Source: DATCVA01 sp036567205
Lineage (GTDB): Bacteria; Pseudomonadota; Gammaproteobacteria; Burkholderiales; Burkholderiaceae_B
Direction of reading: 5' to 3'
Length of the DNA: 5,315 nt
NCBI GenBank assembly: GCA_036567205.1
Contig: DATCVA010000062.1
Location: forward strand, 1-5,315
Shown: positions 1 to 5,315 of the stretch, piece by piece
How positions within the stretch are numbered: the first letter of the stretch is position 1
Layout of the letters: each line of letters begins with the position of its first letter
The notes under the pieces: generated by a model
Database searches by the model: none
What the model saw: the letters and a program-made list of their open reading frames with translations, nothing else
What the model was told of the DNA's origin: nothing
Program-made: the position numbers and the translations under genes

Positions 1-756
1 ATCCATCGTTACAAATGCGCCGCGAAAAAACGACGTCGACTGCAAGCCCTGTTGCCATTCATCAAGCTTGTCCTGGTCGTAAGGTTCTCCGGGCGAATAA
101 CGCACATACCGATCAATAAGCTTCTGCGGTACACGCTTAAGTCCGATTGTGTGCATTTTCCCCATGCGCACCCGCGGACCGCTGTCGACAGCAACATGCA
201 AGTCGGCCTTGGAGGTTTCTGCGGTAATCGTCGCCTGCGATTGGGTGACGCGCGCCAGATAGAAATCTTTACGGCTGACATTATCGATCAGCGCTGTCTT
301 GGCGTCGCTCCATTGTTCGTTGATGAAGGGCATGCCGGCGTCGAGCGGCCAGTCTTTCCTTAACGATGCAACCCTCCCTTCAAAATCGGGCGAATTAATT
401 TGTCCTGCGAACTCAAGGTCCACCGTATCGACCAAAGTACGCTCACCCGGCTCGATCGTGATATCCCAGACCTCCCGATCAAAGTCCTCGCCGACTTCCA
501 ACGTTACTTTAGAGGAAAAATATCCCTGCGTTTCAAGCGCCGACAAGGTTGCATCGCGCGCCCTTCGCCTTAAACGCGACAGCTCTCCGCCGTCCTGATC
601 CTCCGCCAGACGCGTAATTACATCGATGGCGCGCATAATTGACTGCAAAGCCGCGGGCGGCACACCGCCCGGGTCGATGATCACCTCGGGCGTGGCGGCA
701 TACGCCCGCTGGCCCACACCCAACAGCAACAAGAAGCAAACGGCCGCCGCACGCAT
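1..756 (-). CDS. tamA: TamA-like outer-membrane assembly factor (Omp85 family), N-terminal part, cut by the window edge
   Basis: The reading frame is open from ATG at 756 to the left edge and gives 252 residues with no stop. TamA is the outer-membrane Omp85 subunit of the TAM complex; with inner-membrane TamB it helps insert proteins into the outer membrane. Seen here: a signal peptide at residues 1-20 (one Arg, a Leu-rich core, cleavage likely after AYA), then mixed alpha/beta sequence that reads as three POTRA domains, roughly residues 24-105, 108-195 and 197-252 or beyond. POTRA-like phrases are ALETQGYFSSKV (residues 73-84) and, near the edge, the QGLQSTSFFRGAFV region. The 16-strand barrel expected in a protein of about 570-600 residues lies outside the window. 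The start sits 7 bases after the mrp stop with no good Shine-Dalgarno sequence, so translational coupling is likely. An in-frame TTG directly before the ATG (759) is an alternative start. Another Omp85/POTRA protein is possible, but the periplasmic part fits TamA better than BamA, which has five POTRA domains. Confidence 0.82.
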   Translation of the reverse strand, partial: MRAAAVCFLLLLGVGQRAYAATPEVIIDPGGVPPAALQSIMRAIDVITRLAEDQDGGELSRLRRRARDATLSALETQGYFSSKVTLEVGEDFDREVWDITIEPGERTLVDTVDLEFAGQINSPDFEGRVASLRKDWPLDAGMPFINEQWSDAKTALIDNVSRKDFYLARVTQSQATITAETSKADLHVAVDSGPRVRMGKMHTIGLKRVPQKLIDRYVRYSPGEPYDQDKLDEWQQGLQSTSFFRGAFVTMD

Positions 757-763
757 CAAGCGT

Positions 764-1849
764 TCATTTTCGGACAACGACCGACGGCATTTTGCCGGAC
801 ATATCGCGTGGCAATGCAGCAACCTGCAGCGCAAGCTTGTGAGCGATACTTTGATAGATATCGGCAATAGTTCCTTTCGGATCAGCAATCACAGTCGGGG
901 TTCCTGAGTCGGTTTGGGTGCGTATATCGAGCGCCAAAGGCAAGGTGCCAAGCCACGGCAAATTGAACTCGGCGGCCATATGCTGACCGCCATGCTGCCC
1001 AAATATGGGCTCGGCATGGCCGCAGTTCGAACAAATATGCATCGACATATTCTCGACGATACCAAGCACCGGAACTTCAACTTTTTGAAACATCCGTAAC
1101 CCTTTGCGAGCATCAGCCAGGGCCAGGTCCTGGGGCGTGGTTACGATAATAGCGCCCGTAAGCGGGACTTTTTGCGCCATGGTCAGTGCAATATCACCCG
1201 TTCCCGGCGGCATATCGACAATCAAGTAATCCAGGTTATCCCAGTTGGTTTGCCGCAACAATTGCTCTAGCGCCTGGCTAACCATAGGGCCGCGCCAAAT
1301 AGCGGGGGCATCTTCATCAATAAGAAAACCGATCGAATTCGCCTGCAGGCCATGACCTGTAAGGGGCTCCATGGTTTTCCCATCCAGGCTTTTAGGTTTT
1401 CCCGACAGGCCCAGCATAATAGGGACGCTGGGGCCGTAAATATCGGCGTCAAGCAGACCCACTCGCGCACCTTGGCTGGCCAGGGCCAACGCCACGTTAA
1501 CGGCCGTTGTACTTTTACCAACCCCGCCCTTGCCCGAGGCCACTGCAATAATATTGCGAATACTGGGCAAAGGCTTCAGAGTGCGCTGTACGGCATGTGT
1601 GGCAATGCGCTGTGTAGAATGCAGTTCCCGTAAATGGACGCCCAACGGCTCCAAAGCAGTTTCAATTCGTTTCCGCAGTGCCTCAAGCCCATTGTGCAAT
1701 GGATAGCCGAGCGCTACAGTAAGGTTTAATTCGCTTCCCTTTAACTGTACTTCGCTATCTTTAACGAGACTGGCACCCAGTTTTTTATTAGTGTTAGGAT
1801 CAACGACCTCGGCAAGTACCGTACGTAATTGTTCAGGAGTGGAGCTCAT
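764..1849 (-). CDS. mrp: Mrp/ApbC iron-sulfur cluster carrier ATPase
   Basis: Cytosolic P-loop ATPase of the Mrp/NBP35 family (361 residues), which binds a 4Fe-4S cluster between subunits of a dimer and passes it to apo-proteins. The N-terminal MIP18/DUF59-type domain covers about residues 5-75. The ATPase domain follows from about residue 98: a deviant Walker A SGKGGVGKST (105-114, signature lysine K107), switch I DADIYGPS (134-141) and the Walker B/switch II region DMPPGTGD (212-219). The cluster-binding CxxC is C273/C276, just after ENMS (266-269). All family hallmarks are present and the length is usual (E. coli Mrp is 369 residues). The start at 1849 places the DUF59 domain at the N-terminus; AAGG lies 9 bases upstream, a modest ribosome binding site. 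It is probably the first gene of a leftward operon with the tamA-like gene. It diverges from the small membrane gene and, beyond it, metG, matching the known mrp/metG neighbourhood of E. coli. Confidence 0.96.
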   Translation of the reverse strand: MSSTPEQLRTVLAEVVDPNTNKKLGASLVKDSEVQLKGSELNLTVALGYPLHNGLEALRKRIETALEPLGVHLRELHSTQRIATHAVQRTLKPLPSIRNIIAVASGKGGVGKSTTAVNVALALASQGARVGLLDADIYGPSVPIMLGLSGKPKSLDGKTMEPLTGHGLQANSIGFLIDEDAPAIWRGPMVSQALEQLLRQTNWDNLDYLIVDMPPGTGDIALTMAQKVPLTGAIIVTTPQDLALADARKGLRMFQKVEVPVLGIVENMSMHICSNCGHAEPIFGQHGGQHMAAEFNLPWLGTLPLALDIRTQTDSGTPTVIADPKGTIADIYQSIAHKLALQVAALPRDMSGKMPSVVVRK

Positions 1850-1944
1850 ATCAATAGGCCTTGTATAGAAATTTGCAGTTACCGAATCCTTAAGAATAGC
1901 GGATTAGGGGAATTATTTTCTGCAAGAGGTGTCTACTTATTAAG
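1850..1944. promoter_or_regulatory. Divergent intergenic region between mrp and the small membrane gene
   Basis: This 95-base, AT-richer stretch must hold the leftward start signals for mrp and probably those for the rightward small gene. A TATACA hexamer on the minus strand (1867 down to 1862) could be a -10 box for mrp, but no good -35 lies 16-18 bases upstream of it. On the plus strand TTGCAG (1873-1878) resembles a -35, but the matching -10 position is poor. I therefore place promoters here by layout rather than by strong consensus. An AGAGGT ribosome-binding-like sequence sits at 1925-1930. CTTA-T-TAAG (1936-1944) abuts the downstream ATG. Confidence 0.4.
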
Positions 1945-2193
1945 ATGAATACATTAAATCAAATACTTCGCGGTACGCTTTTCTTTGTGCTGGCTATTTT
2001 CGGCATGGTAATGGCGTTTATTTTCATGGTATCCACAGCAATTGCAGTAGCCATACTGTACATTGTCGCCCGGATCAAAGGCCGTCCTTTTGGGGTTCGC
2101 GCTTACTGGGACCAACGCCATACGCCCAACAGCGCCAAAGCAGCCTTCAACAAGAAAGACGTGGTCGACGTCGAAATGCGCGAAATTCCATAA
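1945..2193 (+). CDS. Small membrane protein of unknown function
   Basis: 82 residues; I do not recognise the family. After a short N-terminus with one positive charge (R9), residues 10-42 form an uninterrupted hydrophobic stretch with no charged residue, long enough for one generous or tilted membrane helix and marginal for a tight hairpin. It is followed by a basic, soluble tail (R43, K45, R47, R52) containing RAYWDQRHTP (52-61) and an acidic/basic end. The positive-inside rule puts the tail in the cytoplasm. There is no signal-peptidase or lipobox motif. The hydrophobic/charged partition and the clean stop make it look like a real gene rather than a chance ORF. The best Shine-Dalgarno (AGAGGT, 1925-1930) lies 14 bases before the ATG, further than usual; an in-frame ATT at 1939 would be better spaced but is a rare start. 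The gene lies between divergent mrp and metG, so it may be co-transcribed with metG or stand alone. Confidence 0.75.
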   Translation: MNTLNQILRGTLFFVLAIFGMVMAFIFMVSTAIAVAILYIVARIKGRPFGVRAYWDQRHTPNSAKAAFNKKDVVDVEMREIP

Positions 2194-2240
2194 AACGCGT
2201 TAATCACCTGCGCAGCATTTTACTGCGCCCATTCAGCCTT

Positions 2241-2260
2241 CGGCCCGGCAAAACGGGTCG
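2241..2260 (+). terminator. Weak terminator-like hairpin after the small membrane gene
   Basis: A 7-base-pair stem (CGGCCCG/CGGGTCG, including one G-U pair) closes a 6-base GCAAAA loop, 48 bases after the stop of the small gene. The sequence that follows is TGCCCTTTAG, which lacks a proper T-run, so intrinsic termination would be poor. A second hairpin just upstream (2210-2228) also has no T-run. Some readthrough into metG is plausible. Confidence 0.22.
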
Positions 2261-2397
2261 TGCCCTTTAGCTGTTCCGCCCCCAAATCGATTGTAAACAC
2301 GACGGCGAAGCGCAGACAGTACATTTGTACGGAAGCCAGCCGACACCGTTCACGGTTGATTTGAAGTGGAATCAGCCCAAATCGCTGACCGATTCAT

Positions 2398-2403
2398 TAC
2401 AAT
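2398..2403 (+). promoter_or_regulatory. Candidate -10 box for metG
   Basis: TACAAT matches the sigma-70 -10 consensus at five of six positions and lies 90 bases before the metG ATG, which would give a leader of about 80-85 bases. The -35 position 16-18 bases upstream (GCCCAA region, 2374-2381) does not match TTGACA, so the assignment rests on the -10 alone. A competing TATACA (2481-2486) lies so close to the ATG that it would yield a nearly leaderless mRNA. Confidence 0.35.
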
Positions 2404-2493
2404 GGTCGCTGCTCCCGCATTCGCTGCTGGTGCGAAATGCTGCATTGCGCATTCGCGCAACCTATCCCTTTCACCATTTTTATACACATATAC

Positions 2494-4566
2494 ATGTCGC
2501 GCACGATATTTGTTACTACTGCCCTGCCGTACGCCAATGGCTCCTTTCACATCGGTCACATCATGGAGTACATCCAGGCTGATATTTGGGTCCGTTCCAT
2601 GCGAATGTCGGGACATACAGTCCATTTCGTCGGCGCAGACGATGTGCATGGCGCGCCCATTATGCTCAAGGCCGAAAGCGAGGGCATCACTCCTCAGGAG
2701 CTTGTGGCCCGATATGCGAACGAACGGCCGCAATACCTGAATGGTTTTCATATTAAATTCGACCACTGGCATTCAACCGACTCGCCGGAAAATGTGGCTT
2801 TGTCGCATGATATTTACCGGCGCCTGAAGGCTGCCGGTCTTATCACCACACGCAACATCGAGCAGTTCTACGACCCGGTTAAAGGCATGTTTCTGGCAGA
2901 CCGCTATATTAAAGGCGAGTGTCCAACCTGCCACGCCAAAGACCAGTACGGAGATTCATGCGAGTCCTGCGGCGCCGTCTATGCGCCCACCGACCTGATC
3001 AACCCATACTCGGCGCTAACCAATGCCACACCGGTTCTCAAGTCGTCCGAACACTTTTTCTTTCAGCTCTCCGACCCTCGCTGCGTCCAGTTCTTGCAAG
3101 AATGGACCACTGGCAGCAATGCTCAAGGCAATAAACGGCTGCAGAGCGAAATTCTGGGCAAGACCCGCGAATGGCTGGGTACCGGCCAGGCCGATAGCGA
3201 AGCCAACCTGAACGACTGGGACATCTCGCGCGATGCGCCGTACTTCGGCATAGAAATCCCCGACGCGCCCGGCAAGTTTTTTTATGTCTGGCTGGATGCG
3301 CCTGTTGGCTACCTTGCATCGCTGAAAGCCTACTGCGACAAGCAAAACATTGATTTCGATGCGCTGCTCGACCCTGACGGCACTACCGAACAAGTGCACT
3401 TCATCGGCAAAGACATCGTTTACTTTCATGCTTTGTTCTGGCCGGCCATGCTGAAATTTGCCGGCCGAAAAACCCCCGACAGTCTGCATGTGCACGGTTT
3501 CATTACCGTTAGCGGCGAAAAAATGTCCAAGAGCCGCGGCACCGGGATTTCGCCCATGCGCTACCTCGACATCGGCATGGACGCCGAGTGGATGCGCTAT
3601 TACATCGCAGCCAAGCTTAACGCCCGCGTCGAAGACCTGGACTTCAACCCCGACGATTTCATTGCCCGTGTCAACAGCGACCTGGTCGGCAAGTACGTAA
3701 ACATTGCCAGCCGCGCCGCCAACTTCATCAGCAAGCACTTCGACGGCCAATTGGGCTACCAGGGCGACACGCAGGCACTGCAAACTGAACTGGCAGAAAC
3801 CACTGAAAGCATACGCGCCGATTTTGAACTGCGCGAATACGGCCGTGCGATCCGGCACATCATGGCTTACGCCGACCGCATCAATCAGGCTTTCGATGCC
3901 GCCCAGCCCTGGGTTATGGCCAAAGGCTTCGGTGACGCCAGCGCCGACCAAAAAGCCGCACTGCAGGACATCTGCTCACGCGCCCTGGCGGGCTTCAAAG
4001 CGCTTTCGGTCATGCTGACGCCCGTCTTGCCCGTCCTTACTGAAAAAGTCGCACGCGACTTGTTTGGCGCCAGCCAAACATATCAATGGAGCGACGCAGC
4101 AGAACTGCCCACCCACATTGCAAAATTCAAGCACCTTATGCAACGCGTAGAACCAAAAATGCTCGACGACTTGTTTGAACCGCCTGCCGCCGCAGTGCCG
4201 ACTCCGGGCGGTCAGGCCATTGCCGACACCATCGATATCAAAGATTTTGCCAAAGTCGATTTGCGCATTGCCAAAATCATCACGTGCGACGCAGTCGACG
4301 GCTCGGACAAACTGCTGCGTCTTACTCTGGACGCAGGCGAAGGACGCCACCGCCAGGTTTTTTCCGGCATCAAGTCAGCCTATACACCTGAAGACCTGGT
4401 GGGCAAACTTACCGTATTGGTCGCCAACCTGGCGCCACGCAAGATGCGGTTCGGAGTCTCTGAAGGCATGGTGCTTGCCGCCAGCCACGATAACGAAAGC
4501 ATTGACCCAGGCATCTACATTCTGGAACCGTGGCCGGGCGCTCAACCTGGCATGCGCATCAGTTGA
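2494..4566 (+). CDS. metG: Methionyl-tRNA synthetase
   Basis: Class I aminoacyl-tRNA synthetase that joins methionine to tRNA-Met (initiator and elongator) using ATP, in the cytosol. The 690 residues are close to the usual 670-690 of the E. coli type. The catalytic Rossmann domain carries the HIGH signature (H19-H22) and KMSKS (343-347). Between its halves lies a connective zinc knuckle with C143/C146 and C156/C159 (CxxC-X9-CxxC), matching the single four-cysteine zinc site of E. coli MetRS. A helical anticodon-binding domain spans about residues 380-550. After a Pro/Ala-rich linker (about 560-575) comes an EMAP-II/Trbp111-like tRNA-binding and dimerisation domain (about 583-690). I chose the ATG at 2494 because MSRTIFVTTALPYANG is the typical family N-terminus. 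The frame is open back to an ATG at 2437, which would add 19 hydrophobic residues unlike the family. No Shine-Dalgarno precedes 2494. The gene overlaps the next one by one base, so the two are probably one operon. Confidence 0.98.
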   Translation: MSRTIFVTTALPYANGSFHIGHIMEYIQADIWVRSMRMSGHTVHFVGADDVHGAPIMLKAESEGITPQELVARYANERPQYLNGFHIKFDHWHSTDSPENVALSHDIYRRLKAAGLITTRNIEQFYDPVKGMFLADRYIKGECPTCHAKDQYGDSCESCGAVYAPTDLINPYSALTNATPVLKSSEHFFFQLSDPRCVQFLQEWTTGSNAQGNKRLQSEILGKTREWLGTGQADSEANLNDWDISRDAPYFGIEIPDAPGKFFYVWLDAPVGYLASLKAYCDKQNIDFDALLDPDGTTEQVHFIGKDIVYFHALFWPAMLKFAGRKTPDSLHVHGFITVSGEKMSKSRGTGISPMRYLDIGMDAEWMRYYIAAKLNARVEDLDFNPDDFIARVNSDLVGKYVNIASRAANFISKHFDGQLGYQGDTQALQTELAETTESIRADFELREYGRAIRHIMAYADRINQAFDAAQPWVMAKGFGDASADQKAALQDICSRALAGFKALSVMLTPVLPVLTEKVARDLFGASQTYQWSDAAELPTHIAKFKHLMQRVEPKMLDDLFEPPAAAVPTPGGQAIADTIDIKDFAKVDLRIAKIITCDAVDGSDKLLRLTLDAGEGRHRQVFSGIKSAYTPEDLVGKLTVLVANLAPRKMRFGVSEGMVLAASHDNESIDPGIYILEPWPGAQPGMRIS
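4061..4080 (+). repeat. Perfect 8-pair hairpin inside metG
   Basis: TGTTTGGC and GCCAAACA are exact reverse complements separated by GCCA. They cover MetRS residues of about 523-529, at the end of the anticodon-binding domain. No T-run follows. The structure is certain as sequence, but its role is unknown and it may be a by-product of the codons. Confidence 0.5.
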
Positions 4567-5315
4567 TGCACGAACGGCTTGATCCCACACGGCAGGCGGC
4601 AGGACGCATCAGCACGCTAATTAGCGTGCTGGTTAATGTGGTCCTGACAATAGCCCAGTTATTGGTGGGCGTTTTCGCCCATTCACAGGCCCTGATCGCC
4701 GATGCTATCCACTCCTTATCGGACCTTCTTTCCGATTTCGTAGTGCTGGTGGCCAACAAACACAGCCAGAAAGCCCCCGACGCCGATCACCAGTACGGAC
4801 ACTTGCGGTTTGAAAATGCAGCCTCGATGATATTGGGCGTTTTGCTTATGTCGGTAGGCGCGGGCATGTTGTGGGCCGCGTTTACCAAACTGCAAAACCC
4901 TGGCGACATTCCCACCGTGCACAGTGTGGCGCTGGCCGTAGCCGTTCTTACCCTGATCAGCAAAGAGTCGCTATTTCGTTACTTGCTTAAAGTGGGCGAG
5001 CGCGTGCGCTCGTCCATGCTGATTGCCAACGCCTGGCATGCACGCTCCGACGCTGCATCTTCTCTGGTTGTCGCCCTAGGTATTATTGCCAATATTGCCG
5101 GCTTCCCGCTGGCCGACCCCCTGGCCGCGCTGATCGTTGGCCTGATGGTTGCCCGCATGGGCTGGAAATTTTTCAAGGAAGCGTTCAACGACCTGATGGA
5201 TCGGTCCGTCGACAAACTTACTGAAAAAAGCATAAAGCAGGATTTGCTTTCCACCCCCGGGGTCCAGGGCATTCACGATCTTAAGACCCGCAAGATGGGC
5301 GACATGATCTGGGTA
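4566..5315 (+). CDS. Cation diffusion facilitator (CDF) metal transporter, cut by the right edge
   Basis: The frame is open from ATG at 4566 to the window end (250 residues, no stop). CDF proteins are inner-membrane dimers that export divalent metals such as Zn, Fe or Co in exchange for protons. Membrane helices lie at about residues 15-37, 42-63, 84-106, 118-140, 150-178 and 183-199, with the cytoplasmic domain beginning near 207. The transport site is HxxxD in helix 2 (H49, D53) and HxxxD in helix 5 (H158, D162). D72, H75 and H79 in the helix 2-3 loop correspond by pattern to the second site of E. coli YiiP/FieF. An HD-HD site usually goes with Zn and related metals rather than Mn, but the substrate cannot be fixed from this. 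The start overlaps the metG stop (TGATG) with no clear ribosome binding site, so translational coupling is likely; an in-frame TTG at 4563 is an alternative. The family's length (about 300-380 residues) implies a missing C-terminal part. Codons 15-22 contain a perfect palindrome. Confidence 0.92.
   Translation, partial: MHERLDPTRQAAGRISTLISVLVNVVLTIAQLLVGVFAHSQALIADAIHSLSDLLSDFVVLVANKHSQKAPDADHQYGHLRFENAASMILGVLLMSVGAGMLWAAFTKLQNPGDIPTVHSVALAVAVLTLISKESLFRYLLKVGERVRSSMLIANAWHARSDAASSLVVALGIIANIAGFPLADPLAALIVGLMVARMGWKFFKEAFNDLMDRSVDKLTEKSIKQDLLSTPGVQGIHDLKTRKMGDMIWV
4610..4631. repeat. Perfect 22-base palindrome inside the start of the CDF gene
   Basis: The half-site CAGCACGCTAA is followed directly by its exact reverse complement. 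It begins 44 bases after the A of the CDF start codon and covers residues 16-22 (S-T-L-I-S-V-L). In DNA it could be a dimeric protein's binding site; in mRNA it could fold into a hairpin with a 9-pair stem and AATT loop close to the initiation region. No T-run follows, so it is not an intrinsic terminator. Confidence 0.85.

Larger units (their letters stand above)
2194..2493. other. 300-base gene-free stretch upstream of metG
   Basis: No convincing coding region on either strand: the overlapping short ORFs run into metG in other frames and resemble no protein I know. It holds two small hairpins just after the preceding gene (GCGCAG/CTGCGC at 2210-2228, and 2241-2260), two 5-2-5 inverted repeats (GTACA-TT-TGTAC at 2319-2330 and ACCGT-TC-ACGGT at 2345-2356), a TACAAT -10-like box (2398-2403), and a pyrimidine-rich then AT-rich run up to the metG ATG. 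I recognise no T-box, SAM riboswitch or other named leader RNA. Confidence 0.6.

Noticed and set aside
52..598. Two plus-strand open frames (52-363 and 299-598)
   Set aside because: They are opposite the tamA-like gene, whose minus-strand frame has a signal peptide and POTRA-like sequence. The plus-strand translations resemble no protein family and overlap each other.
2210..2228. GCGCAG/CTGCGC hairpin after the small membrane gene, as a terminator
   Set aside because: The stem is perfect but only six pairs, and no T-run follows on either strand.
2437..2493. Longer metG starting at the ATG at 2437
   Set aside because: It would add 19 residues before the typical family N-terminus and has no better ribosome site. 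It is kept only as an alternative to be tested.
2194..2493. A methionine-responsive riboswitch or T-box in the metG leader
   Set aside because: No T-box sequence, specifier-loop layout or SAM-riboswitch core could be recognised, and T-boxes are rare in Proteobacteria.
2350..2772. A 140-residue minus-strand frame across the metG start
   Set aside because: Most of it mirrors metG codons and the rest falls in the leader. No domain or plausible start site is visible.
3439..3468. TGGCCGGCCA palindrome and a nearby GCCGGCC-like repeat in metG
   Set aside because: Short GC-rich symmetry that follows from Trp-Pro-Ala and Ala-Gly codons; expected in DNA of this composition.
3016..3951. A 311-residue open frame antisense to metG
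   Set aside because: It lies wholly within metG, which is fully explained by family motifs. The translation is low-complexity in feel, rich in Val, Ala and Gly, and has no recognisable domain. Long antisense frames are common opposite GC-rich coding sequence.

Overview
The window looks like chromosomal housekeeping DNA from a betaproteobacterium, most likely order Burkholderiales and probably family Alcaligenaceae (Bordetella/Pusillimonas/Advenella-like). This rests on the style of the MetRS N-terminus, the moderately GC-rich codon use and the mrp/metG neighbourhood. It is an impression from reading the proteins, not a database match. I see no transposase, integrase, CRISPR array, tRNA or rRNA, and no sign of recent transfer.

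Layout. The left third is read on the minus strand. mrp/apbC (764-1849), encoding an Fe-S cluster carrier ATPase, is followed 7 bases downstream by the start of a tamA-like gene (1-756). That gene encodes an outer-membrane assembly factor with a signal peptide and POTRA domains, and it runs off the left edge before its beta-barrel. A 95-base divergent gap separates mrp from a plus-strand gene for an 82-residue membrane protein of unknown function (1945-2193). A 300-base gene-free stretch (2194-2493) then leads to metG (2494-4566), a complete E. coli-type methionyl-tRNA synthetase with a C-terminal tRNA-binding domain. The metG stop overlaps by one base the start of a cation diffusion facilitator (CDF) metal transporter gene, which runs off the right edge (4566-5315).

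Two short transcription units are therefore likely: mrp-tamA leftward and metG-CDF rightward, with the small membrane gene between them. The divergent mrp/metG neighbourhood is the one known from E. coli, where Mrp took its name from metG; the small membrane gene is an insertion into it. Functionally the units join Fe-S delivery with outer-membrane biogenesis, and Met-tRNA charging by a zinc-containing enzyme with divalent metal export. A shared role within either pair is inference only.

I found no clearly new system. The strongest unexplained signal is a perfect 22-base palindrome just inside the CDF gene (4610-4631). Next are the missing ribosome binding site and unusual leader of metG, and the uncharacterised small membrane protein.
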